A stretch of DNA of 64,000 bases from Sipunculus nudus (taxonomy: Eukaryota > Annelida > Sipuncula > Golfingiida > Sipunculidae): NCBI GenBank assembly GCA_026874595.1, contig CM049306.1:57726019-57790018 (forward strand). Reading direction: 5' to 3'. Made by a program: the position numbers and the translations under genes. Shown piece by piece: positions 53,567-64,000 of this stretch (position 1 is the stretch's first letter; each line of letters begins with the position of its first letter). The notes under the pieces were generated by a model. It searched no databases. It saw only the letters and a program-made list of their open reading frames with translations, and was not told the origin of the DNA.

Positions 53567-54781
53567 TGATGGCAACAGAAAGTATAACTGGACGTATACA
53601 CCTATTGATCATAAATGATACATCATTGAAAAGATTTTTTTTTTATGGATATAAGTTTGGCATATAATTAAAGTTGTATGAAGTAAATTTATATAACAAC
53701 TCCTATACTCCTGTTACTATAAGAATGTATTACAAAAGCATTATACACCCAGTGGTCATAAGTAGCATGTCATACTGAAGCGTATGGTTTAAAATATTAT
53801 TTAAGACCAAATTTGACTGGATACGTTTTGCATATTTAGTAGTATGGGGCTTATAACCACCCTGAAGTTGGTGTCCTTGAAATGAAAAAATATATACGTC
53901 ATCCGACATAAAACATCCATTTTTTCACTGAAAGCTACCACTTTCATACTGTTATCAGGCATTCTTATTACCTACCCATGTATAACTATCAAGCACAAAT
54001 GGTGAAAATTTGTCACCAAAATGGTACCGATGATCCAAATTTTGGGGTCTGGCTGAAGTACTAAAAGCAAGGAGCGTAATTTGGCTTGACAGTAGCTACT
54101 AATTGTACCGCTTTACACCATCATTTGGTGTCTTCATGCTAAACAAGAAATATGTGCCAAAACGTATTTGAACAGTTCTGTTCAACCATCCGTGAGGTAT
54201 ATTTTTACAATACCAAGTTGTACCGCTGGTATCAGGCGGTACTATTTTTATCTAGCTTGACAGCAGTAATAGTGTTAGCTTTCACTGCTGACGTATCTGT
54301 GTAGCGTTTATTAGGATCGGTGATCGACTTTAATCATAAAGGACGAATCGGGAATATTTGGCGTCCCTCATGGAAATAAGCATTCATGTAGTAAAAGAAT
54401 GTTTTACAGAAGAATTAAACATAATATCAATACAACACAAACCGAAATTCATACAACAATCTATGGTCAATTTTACCGATAAATGCACATATATGATATA
54501 TATATATATATATATATACTAGTATATATATTCTCTTCACTCCATGTATAACAAAGTAACAATTGCATTTTGAAGCCCCAGTGCATTGTCAGGAAATAAT
54601 TTCAATGTGTCAATATTTCTAGAATCATCGAGCTCTTTCGCGGCTGAATAAATAATGCAATTAACTTAAAAAGTGTTCTCATAATGTGGCCATATTCACA
54701 CTAGCATGGTTCGCATCTAAACCAGACTTTACTCAACCAGTCTCAAAGTAGTCCGCACTGTAGTTCGTTTTTCAAAGGCCA

Positions 54782-55112
54782 GCCGCGTGTCAACTTGTAC
54801 GTGTGCGGTGCGGATACGTATGCGGATATGTTGTGTGTGTGTGTCCAGATACGTTTGCAAGTGCGTTTTTAGGTCTTCCATTCTCGATCACCCCTACAAA
54901 ATGGCACGTTTCCGCTTGCGTTTCCGTACCCGCGGCTACATCGTCCAGTTGGCAATAAAAAAAAAAAAAAAAAAAAAAAAACAACGTATCCGTATCCGCA
55001 CCTCACCGCACTCCGCACCGCATAAATTGACACAGTCCTTTATTCTAAAAGCCCGATTTTTATGCCTCCGAAACCGTATCCGCATTCGTACGGCATATGT
55101 CGACACGCAGCT
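54782..55112 (+). mobile_element. Hexamer-rich MITE-like repeat E, copy 2
   Basis: Begins GCCGCGTGTCAACTTG, ends GTCGACACGCAGC, giving an inverted terminal match GC(C/T)GCGTGTC. Contains GGTGCGGATACGTATGCGG, an A24 tract and CCGTATCCGCA blocks. Open frames across it are low-complexity and not genes. Confidence 0.6.
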
Positions 55113-55785
55113 TAAAGCGTTCAATGGAAAGCTCCTTGAAGAAACACATGCTAGGACAGCATCAAGGGCATTCGCTGAAACTGAACTCTTTCCGACAAGA
55201 AGCCTGTACGTGCCTGTACGCACTAGAAACTGGTTTACTGTAAACCGGACTAAAGTAAACCGGACTATTGAAGTCCACCTTTCAAGTGGACTACAGTAAA
55301 CAGAACTAATGCGGATAAGTGGCCTAGTGCGGACAGAGTAAACCTATTCACGATCCGGATTATTTACTATTGCGAATACTGTCACACATTAAAGCACTGT
55401 AAATGTTTCATCCAACAGAGGTTCCTGTCCTTAAAAGAAATAACATTCTCATGAACAATCTGTCTACATTGACACTACTCAAATCAAGCCCAAACAAGGT
55501 GTTTCCTTGACAACAACATAACAGTGACTAAACAGTTTTGAACTCTTTTGAACTTACTTGTTTACTTGAGGAACTGATCCGGGCCCGTTGTTGTCTGACG
55601 GAAATGACATAATGGTTTATGAAAAACAAATTATGGATGAACTCTAGGTTTTACGCACCAACATATGCAAATAATTTCATATACTCAATTTGGTTTCCCT
55701 TATAATTCTGTCAAGATATGATTTAAACAAACGTTATGGTAAATGTCTGTTTCATTCTGGAAGCTATAGCATAAATATTATATAT

Positions 55786-55791
<6 letters not shown>

Positions 55792-55849
<58 letters not shown>

Positions 55850-55850
55850 T
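55792..55850. repeat. (TA)n microsatellite
   Basis: TA tract, with one G interruption, about 100 bp beyond the donor of the exon-like fragment at 55948. Confidence 0.95.
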
Positions 55851-55947
55851 TATATATAAAACTACAATTACAAAATTTGATTAGGGTACGGCCATTAGTG
55901 TTTTTTACTGAGTTTAAACAGGTGCGCCGAGAGTTCTGAAATCATAC

Positions 55948-56060
55948 CTTGTAAGTTTCAGTGTCACAGCTGGTGTTGTGACAGCAGGTGTCATTCAAGA
56001 CAGAAAACAATGTTAATTTCACCTCGCATGACCTTCTTCTCTCGATGTCATTAGGTACTT
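55948..56060 (-). CDS. Candidate Cys-rich exon, intact copy of the exon-like fragment
   Basis: An open stretch, phase 1 in and phase 0 out if the acceptor is GATCCAG at 56061. It reads EVPNDIERRRSCEVKLTLFS, then NDTCCHNTSCDTETYK and the donor AAG|GTATGA. Cys spacing suggests an extracellular protein; I do not recognise the family. Two decayed relatives lie at 43.7 and 44.3 kb. No neighbouring exons were identified, so it could be a repeat-borne exon or a pseudogene. Confidence 0.35.
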
Positions 56061-56356
56061 CTGGATCAAGGATGTCTACCCGTATATTCCCCCCCAAAAA
56101 GTCAAAATTTTATTCAGAACAAGATTTTGAAGGTCATTGTTCAGTTCTTCAATGTTATCATTTTTTCTGTCCCTGTATATTGGGGTTTTCAAAAGCAATT
56201 GGTCATGAAGGACAAAAACGGTGTCTCTCAGTGTTTGGTCACGCTTAATAACACATTCACTGAAGGTGTTCTCTATTTTACCTGGCGTTATATTGACTGA
56301 TAATTACCGAGTTAAGACTTTTCATTAAGTTATACATCCGTTCTTTCTCTTTGCAG

Positions 56357-56445
56357 AAACCAGATACATCTGCATGGCCAGCAAAAGTGCAAATGTAAAA
56401 GGAAGAGTGAATTTTCATGTGAAAAGGGCTGGCAATTATAACATG
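56357..56445 (+). CDS. Candidate Ig-like exon
   Basis: Excellent splice signals: TTCTTTCTCTTTGCAG and ATG|GTAAGT. Only phase 1 is open, reading TRYICMASKSANVKGRVNFH, with the Y-x-C-x-A pattern of the last strands of an Ig domain. No upstream exons were recognised. With the next candidate exon it would end a plus-strand gene. Confidence 0.3.
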
Positions 56446-56818
56446 GTAAGTTATTAAAGAGTTATTTTTAAATCAACACGAGTATAAATAATGCACAACT
56501 AATCGTGTACCACACCAGATTGTTTTGTTTGTTTAAATCACCTGGTTATAAAGGAGGCAATGAGAAATTTGAAAGCTAATAACATATATAAGGTAAATAA
56601 GGTAAGATTACATGGTCTATATGTAGATTTGTCGTTGTAAAAATGTACACGCATATATAGTGCATTATATTGTAATATTTAATGTATCAACTGTACGGTT
56701 CATGTTATTTAACATTTAACTACACAACGCAAATATTAACTTGATAGCACACTACAAACGTGTACGTGTGTATGTTTATATATATTTTTATTTATGTATC
56801 TTATCTCTTATTTTCCAG

Positions 56819-56884
56819 ATCGATTCTCCGCACCATTCCTTACCCATCACACAAGCAAGGAATACATCGACACGGAATCGGTGA
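56819..56884 (+). CDS. Candidate terminal exon after the Ig-like exon
   Basis: Acceptor TTATTTTCCAG; in phase 0 it reads IDSPHHSLPITQARNTSTRN plus Arg and TGA. Joins in frame to 56357-56445. No AATAAA within 250 bp, only ATTAAA near 56933. Weak. Confidence 0.22.
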   Translation: MDSPHHSLPITQARNTSTRNR

Positions 56885-57141
56885 TTATTTCGACCGTCGC
56901 GAAAGTTTAAGAGTTTATCGCCGATATTAGCTATTAAAACTACAAAGAACAGCACACCCTGGGGCCCCTTGGTGGTTCATTCTTGTGCCTTTTTTGTGAG
57001 TGTGGATGGGAGAGAAGTGTGTGACGTGTTCACTAACTCTATAACACAGATGCCAAAATATATTTTATAGGTGCATACAGTTTTGATGACATTTTGGCTG
57101 TTGCATATTTTTAACGAGTGGATCTTTACAACTAAATATAA

Positions 57142-57475
57142 CAAGTTACCCATGGGCCATGACGCTCAGCCGATTGGCATGTTGACTGGCATCATAGTTC
57201 ATGCATATTAGCTGAAGTGCATCAAGACCTATAAACATACCAAATTTTATGACAATCCATCCAGCTGTCCTTAGGAATCTGGCAATTTGTGTGTATTTTG
57301 CGTTATTTCTTGGGTGCTCAAACATGGCCTGTAACTCAGATAATATAGGTCACAGTGACCTAATTTCAGGCTTCTGAGGAAAACATTTGAGGAACTCTCA
57401 GGATGTCAAGCAAGAAGATTCTAGGTCCAATGGTTATGTTTTGTGCCCTGCTTTGCGATTTAATTTTCAATTATT
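57142..57475 (-). mobile_element. Modular element C, truncated copy 2
   Basis: Starts CAAG and TTACCCATGGGCCAT (compare the palindrome of copy 1), continues GACGCTCAGCCG and the first module, and fades after TTTGTGCCCTGCTTT. Confidence 0.6.
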
Positions 57476-58154
57476 CAGTTATATCTGCCGTGTAACCTTA
57501 CCAGTGTACGGGTAGTTTACCAGTGATACTGTCATGAGTGGAGCTGTCCTCATGGGATATCTGATCCCTTGTAATATGACGTGAAACCCTTAAACAATTC
57601 CATCTCCCTCAACTAATCTGCGATGGCCATTCTGAAATTGTTTTGCATGGACTTGGTGTGTTTTTGCCCAAAGAGCTAAAATATGCATCCCGCAGAGTAC
57701 GCTCCCGAGGCAGCGGAAATCTTGCGCTTTAAGAGAAGCTACTGATATTCTTACGATATAGGTAGTTGGCCTATGGGTAAAGCGCTGTGTAAAGAGCATT
57801 CCCGCGGAGTGATAAACGAACAACGATGGATGGATGACTTTGCTTTAATGTTCATGCTCAGCGAAAGAATATTAGGTTATACGCCACGGTCATCCAGATA
57901 AATCGAATTCAAAACATTGTTAAGGCGTGATTTTTCTCGCACGCTTTTTTCTCGAACCTGTGAGAATCATGTGTCGTTTAAATGAACAGCGGTAGGAATA
58001 ACAGCAGGACTAAAAATCATGTACCTTTTCAGTGCACACCTTTCCTCCTGTGAGGTTTAAGGAAGATATTCAGCGATTTTGTGAATTTAGTCTGTTTGTT
58101 ACCGGATCTCTTAATCCCTGAAGTCCAATGGAAGAAATGAAATGGAGTCTATTA

Positions 58155-61100
58155 GTACTTCAGCCAGACCCCAAAATTTGGATCATCGGTACCATTTTGG
58201 TGATAAATTTTCACCATGTGTGCTAGATAGGTATACATGTGTAGGTAATAAAAATGCCTGATAGCAGTATGAAAGTGGTAGCTTTCAGTGAAAAAATGGA
58301 TGTTTTACGTCGGATGACATATACATTTTTTTTCCTTTCAAGGACATCGACTTCAGAGTGGTTATAAGGCCCATACTACTAAATATGCAAAATGTATCCA
58401 GTCAAATTTGGTCTCAAATGATAGCTTAAACCATACGCTTCAGTATGACGTGCTATTTGTGACCCCTGGGTATCTACTGCTTAAGTAATACATTCTTATA
58501 GTTACACTCACCCCTAGGAAAAACGACAAAGGAGTGGATATATAAATTTACTTTATATGCCAAATTTATATCCAGCAAAATAATCTTTTCAATGATGTAT
58601 CATTTATGATCAATAGGTGTATGCACCTACAGTTATACTTTCTTATGCCCTCTCACGGGCAGATCCAAGATTTAATAAAGGAGGGGTCCACGCCAGGACT
58701 AATGAAAAAGAGTGGGGGAGGGGGATTTCCAGGACACAAAACGTGGTCTTAAACCCTTAAAAATAGTTGTGGCGACTGGTAAAGGGGGGTCCGGACCTCC
58801 TGGACCCCCCCCCCCCCCCGGTTTCTGCCATACCCTTAAGAAAAATACTCCCTATATAGAATACGTTAACAACAATAACTTTATATTGGTAACCGAATAC
58901 ACCAGGAACTGCCAGCTCTAAGACCTGTGGTAATATTGATCATGGGACTGGTATTTTGTTTGTAAGCTATAGGTTGTCCTAACTTGAGCAAGCCAAAAAA
59001 TTATAACTCCTTTCATTCCATGGCTTATTCATTGGAGATGATCAAAAGATGGCTAAATAAGTATAAGGTGTGCTGAATTATTATAAGATTACTTTATTTT
59101 AACTTTGCTGATCACAAGTGTCTGTATTCATAATGTACTCAGCATATTGTTATTAGTATATTGTGTTAGTTGCAAGTATCGCAACCTTATGCTTACTTGA
59201 GTCAAAATGATCTTTTTCAGTTCTCCCTACTCAAGTCAGGAAATAAAAAAATAGATTTTATGTGAGGGATAGGGTTACCTTAGCGTAGTTAAACTTATAT
59301 TCGCTTATTGTTGTATTTGATATTTGATTTTACCTACAATTTGTTATTGTGCATGCTTTACCATACATTGATCATGTGATTTTTACGAGTATATAAACTA
59401 CAGATGGCAACATTTATGTTAACCTTTCTTCTGCTAGCAAAATCGGTACATTTTTAGGGGTTTTTTAATGGTAAGAAAATTTAATCTATATGTAACTAAC
59501 CGATTATGATGGACTAGAGTTGAAATGGTATTTCTTAGCACTCTCTATTTTTCCATCATTATTCGCGATTATATACAAAGATAATGCAAGAAATTTAAGT
59601 TTCCTTTTGTGAATGACAGACTGCAATTATATCAGTGTGATATATATCAAGGCTCACTAGTAATCACTGGACGTGGGATGTTCAGCCGTTGTGTATACAG
59701 GTTCTCTTAAATTCTCCTTAGTATATCTATAGATAAGAATTAGATCACTGACCAATATATAGATTCAGCTGAGCATTATGACCAGTGGGGCACTTAGTAA
59801 AGTTAAACATTTAAAAATCAATAGAAGAGGTATAAAGACTCCTTAAAGAATTGTTTGTTACATTGATCATTTCACAATTAGGCCCTTGTGTAATTTGAGC
59901 TTTCATATTCCAAAATAAAACTGAGTAATATTAAATGTTAGGTTTAAAGGTAAAATAAGCAATATCAGTTTATAAGTTCATAATCATATAAATATGCAAT
60001 CGCTTTCTGACAGAAAAACATCAGATCTGATGAGGTCTATTTTGCATGGTTGGAAAGATAACATCGAGTGGAATATGAAAATCATTTCGTCATTTTTTTT
60101 ATTTTGGATTATCACCGGGGCTTTTATAAGTCTGTTATATCTTATAGTTATTTCAAGCCTGGCTACCTTGCCAAATGAAGTCATAGGAAAGTTAGAACTT
60201 GCAAGGAATTGAAATAGAAATCACCAGAAGAATGACAAATCAGTTATTTTCTTGTTTATTATCATGTGTGTTTCTAGTGAAATGTTAAATAAAAGAAAAT
60301 AATATGAAAACAAAACATTTAGAATATGTATCTCCATTTTACGATCTTCCAATCCGGTAAAGTTAGTTGACACACTTAACTGCTAGAGTTTTGTTTGAGA
60401 CATAATCCCTGAACTCCTGTGTCAAAGCAGGTTAGAATTAAATTTGATTCTTTAAAAAAAACTGATTTGATTAATTTGGGTTTATCACTAGCATTAACTA
60501 AACTTTGTATTAACATAAAACCGGAACAGGATGAGTCCTCGCACTTACTGGCAATATAGCAACCTGGTATACATTCATGTTAAAACTCTGTTTGCCCCAT
60601 GGTTCAAATAAATGTCTAGTTTCCGTTACAGAAAGTGGTATTTATTAAGAAATCTCTCTCCTGTAAGAAATGAACAGTATAAACAGAGGCAACCCAGAAT
60701 GATGCAAGTTTGTAGGAAATATTTGCTTGGAAATATTTCAGCAGACAATTAAAAGCCGAAGGCTCTTTTATATTTCGTGTAAGAAAGCGAATTTGGCCAA
60801 AAGGGCAGATACGGCGGCCTAGTTTGTACGATATCACAAGTGACTTAGGCACCAAAACAACAATTACTTACAAATTAAAATATATTGCTCAAAATGACTG
60901 GTCGCCCTTTTCTTTTTTTCAACCGGAGACATACAAAAACATATATTTAAACAACTAAACGAGTACCCGTGCCTGCATACATGTCATGCGTGACATTCGG
61001 CTTGTAACATCCGAGTTTTAGTCTATATATCAGCCCCCCGATAACAGCTGAGTGGAATAATTGGGAAGATTAACCAATCAGGGTTCAATAAGTGCGTTTG

Positions 61101-61740
61101 TATGCGACACAAAAGTACTAAAAAAAACACCAACCAGGCATTAATTGTTTCTGCGGACAGTTAGTGGCAATGGGCAATATATTCGGCTAATTTAAGGACG
61201 GAATAACACCTTTCTGTGGCCACGCCCAAATCCACAAATTGTAGTTTGGTGTCAGACATGTTTTTTTTAAGCTAAAAGACTTCAGACTTCATTAATCACT
61301 TAATAAAAAACCAAACTGGTCACGGTAGGTCTAATCAGATATACACCTTGCTTTTTTAATAAATTAGCTAAAATTATACAAATTGCTATGATACAGGGTG
61401 AGGAAAAGTATTCATATCTTTGGAATTTGAAAAGCAATATACATGAATAACACACCAGATGAAAGCTATTAATGTCTACAATCAACTGACATCAAACTTG
61501 TTTTAAAACAAGCATTATATAAAATGTTATAACTAAATAATATATATATATATAACAGTATGTACCGCAGAATTGCAATTTCGGTGCAAGTACATTTCAA
61601 AACAGGCTGATATTTTACAGAAAGCTACCACTTTCATACTACTATCAGGCATTTTTATTATCAACACACATACACCTTTCAAAAAAACCTTGATAGCAAT
61701 TGTCACCTGTTTGGTACGGTGAACCCTCTGGCTGATGTAC
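58155..61740. mobile_element. Long-TIR element G, right copy (inverted relative to the left copy)
   Basis: Bounded by GTACTTCAGCCAGACC and GGCTGATGTAC. It carries the empty sites for elements B and A. Length 3586 bp. Short frames inside (for example 59994-60212, with a hydrophobic middle) are not matched in the left copy, so I do not call a gene. Confidence 0.7.
58656..58829 (+). mobile_element. Poly-G MITE-like repeat D, copy 6
   Basis: GGCAGATCCAAGATTTAA at the left and a C16-type run at the right. It is the partner of copy 5, carried within element G. Confidence 0.6.
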
Positions 61741-61872
61741 TATATAGTCAGACGGTTCGAGAGCTGGACCTTAGTCGAGAAACATCGGTCTTCTCCAGGA
61801 TGTCATCAGATAATTTCGAATTTATGTGTTTTCCTTTCGGGGCCGCTGAGAACGCGGTATCGTGCTTATAGC

Positions 61873-62250
61873 AAAGTACAGTGGCGTCAATTTATCTTCC
61901 GGGGGAGGGGACTCGTAGACACACACACACACACATATACATACACAAATTTTAGCGTCTGTATGACACATTTTAAATATATATACTTAATCACATTTTA
62001 AATATATTACAATATATTACAGGATTTAGAAAATAAGGTGTTTGGTTTCCAGTATATGTTAATTCTAAACCAGGTTTAGATATATTAAAACAATAAAATG
62101 ATAAAAGGAACCAAAGTCTATAATTTTATTTATTAATATTTTTCATTTGCAGTATATAAATTATTTGCCCTGAATAGTGGGAGGGAAATAGTGTTAAAAA
62201 GGGGAGGGAATTATATACCCCCCCCCCCCCCCACCCCCGTAAATTGACGT
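61873..62250. mobile_element. MITE-like element with CAGTGGCGTCAATTTA ends
   Basis: CAGTGGCGTCAATTTATC at about 61879 is inverted as TAAATTGACGTCCCTG at about 62241, with a G-rich/C-rich stretch just inside each end. The CAGTGGCGT start resembles hAT-type MITEs. A (CA)n tract (61919-61934) is included. Target duplication not clear. Confidence 0.5.
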
Positions 62251-62259
62251 CCCTGGAAA

Positions 62260-64000
62260 AGATGACTTTTTTTCGCACAAAATATCGATGCTGACGCAAT
62301 GATCCTCTAGAGAGTCATCACTTAAAAGGATCCAATTTTTAAATAGCCTTTTAGTTGTTTAAAGTTTGCAACAGTACGCCTTGAGCTGACGTAATTAACC
62401 CTTCACCAACTGAGTATTCATGGCATGTCATCCAACTGGATATATATGGCTGCATGGGAGGTCCCCCTGAGCAGTGAGTCACGGGTAAATCAGGGTATTA
62501 TGAAACCAAGATCCGGGCCAGATTGACACACTAATGGAACCGAATCCCCAACTGCCATCTGCACAATTTATATTTAATCCGTTCTGACAGTTTTTGCATA
62601 TAATACATGTTTATGTTTTAAATCCTGTGAGTTCTTACCTAAATCACAGAATTAACTATTTAATATTACATTGGTCACAATGTTTTTATAAGTAAGAAAT
62701 ATAGAAGGCAACACACAAAAGCAAAATTACATTCCTTTAGTTTATTATTAACAAATGTCATGTTGATATGCAACCACTTAAGTTCAACAGACCTTCTCTC
62801 CTGAACTTGATATCCTTACATATAGGTAACTTACTTAAAGGTCAGGTATTTTGTTAAATAAAATACATACATGTACTTAATATATTATACATAAGATGAA
62901 TAAATTCCAAGCAAGCAAACATGTACTGCACACGGGAAGGTCATGTTATAAATGTAGATAATCTACTCTAGAAAAAATGAATTAAAAAATATATGAATGA
63001 GATCTGGCCGAGTTTTCCCATGCACAGAACACTGGACACTTTATGGCTTCCTGTTGGGGTGCTGGAAGGCTTCATAATTTTGGCTAGGAAATGTATATTA
63101 GATGCCAACTGTCACTAAAAATACTCACAAATGGCCATGAATACATGGACTTTGGCACACTGATTCAGGTAACTAACTATCTTTCACCATGCTAAATACA
63201 TAGGTGTTAGCAAGTACTTGACTGTATTTGTATCAGATTATCTTCTGCAAACAAGCATTAGTTTTTTAATTAATATTTCTAGAATATTACAGAACTCAAG
63301 AATTTTCCATTATGCAATTTCAGTTTCTCCAACTTTTTACAAACTGAAATATATCTTACGTGCATATGTATTCCTGGATTTGCCTTAGAAAATCAACTCC
63401 AACAAACAGGGTTGAGGTGATTATGACAGCACAAGGGCCTGGTGATTAATTTTAATGAAACTTTTGCTGGTTTCCAGAACATTATAATTAATTTTGCCCC
63501 TTGTTTGGGCACTGGTTATTAAAAGAATAAGATGAAACCCTTAAAAAAAGGCTACATTGGAGAACCAAATTTTCCTACAACTAATCTGTTTTACTTTTGC
63601 AATCTTTTCTGTGTAATACTGATGTTTAATTCTAATAAATCATGGTTAACTTTACTGGTTTAACAAGTGTGAATTGATGTTTTCAAACAATTCCTATTGC
63701 GGTCATAGGCAACAGTTCTGATTTCTACAAAAAAACAAAAATAATATCAGGCCTTTGCATTAATCACTCTATCAATAAATGTGTGTCCCATCTACTTGGT
63801 GGTATAACTACGTACACGATATATATATAATAAAATAATTTAGTAAAATTAAATGATATTCTGTGGAAAGGCTAGGCCAGAAGCAAGGCACAGCAATATG
63901 AATGTCTGAGGTGATCGGAGTAGATGTATGTGCAAGTATTTGGGTTTATGTACTGCAGTCCATTTGATTGTGTTATGAATATATATTAAGACCTATTTCA
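62260..64000. other. Stretch without recognised gene or element
   Basis: AT-rich; no open frame, repeat family or RNA gene recognised on either strand. Confidence 0.4.

Larger units (their letters stand above)
46867..54061. mobile_element. Long-TIR element G, left copy, with two nested insertions
   Basis: Bounded by GTACATCAGCCAGA and the inverted GTCTGGCTGAAGTAC. The two ends share about 135 bp of imperfect inverted repeat, including ATGCCTGATA and TATGAAAGTGGTAGCTTTC. Internally it is the inverted counterpart of 58155-61740 for almost all of its length, apart from elements B (47341-48987) and A (49368-50806). Without those it is about 4.1 kb. No transposase or other protein is recognisable. 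Target duplication uncertain. Confidence 0.7.
54062..58154. other. Spacer between the two inverted copies of element G
   Basis: About 4.1 kb. Holds repeat E copy 2, a (TA)n tract, exon-like fragments on both strands and a truncated element C. The remainder is unassigned AT-rich sequence. Confidence 0.5.

Noticed and set aside
54787-55299. 170-codon plus-strand frame
   Set aside because: Runs through repeat E and a poly-A tract giving poly-Lys; not a gene.
55558-55594. 37-nt minus-strand exon with GTAAGT donor
   Set aside because: Splice sites are good, but no phase links it to the candidate exon at 55948 without a stop.
59994-60212. 72-residue frame with a hydrophobic segment in the right copy of element G
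   Set aside because: The matching part of the left copy does not keep the frame, and it resembles no known transposase.

Overview
The window is eukaryotic nuclear DNA, most likely from a marine bivalve or another mollusc. The evidence is short phase-matched exons with GT-AG introns, AT-rich introns, many dinucleotide tracts, and modular repeats of a kind common in bivalve genomes. No bacterial, organellar or RNA gene was recognised.

The left 37 kb is dominated by one minus-strand gene (gene A). I could assemble it as 27 exons from the start codon at 37381 to a TAA at 5665, with an AATAAA signal just beyond. All intron phases join, and the summed coding length (4998 nt) is a multiple of three, giving about 1665 residues. 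The product reads as a secreted modular protein: signal peptide, PAN/Apple-like module, beta-sandwich module, second PAN, short linker, second beta-sandwich module, laminin-G-like domain, Ig-like and Cys-rich region as in VWDE (von Willebrand factor D and EGF domain) proteins, vWF type D domain, third PAN, Cys-containing region, EGF module and Cys-rich C-terminus. Two of its exons are only 12 and 36 nt. Left of it, on the same strand, are two exons (3341-3958 and 706-941) of a tandem paralogue, gene B, which runs off the window.

The introns of gene A carry an 894-bp solo LTR with an ATAT target duplication, a fresh 213-bp tandem duplication, Helitron-like elements, and a 33-bp minisatellite that has repeatedly copied the end of one exon together with its 5' splice site.

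From 37.4 to 64 kb I see no confident gene. This part is a mosaic of repeats. Two related elements of about 4 kb lie head to head (46867-54061 and 58155-61740), each with long imperfect terminal inverted repeats. The left copy is interrupted by two Helitron-like elements (47341-48987 and 49368-50806), and the right copy preserves the empty sites. There are also six poly-G MITE-like copies, two copies of a hexamer-rich MITE, a decayed L1-type endonuclease fragment, and fragments resembling exons.

The most unusual structures are the splice-site minisatellite and the element arrays in which a perfect GGTGGCGCCACC palindrome recurs at alternating spacings of about 129 and 149 bp.
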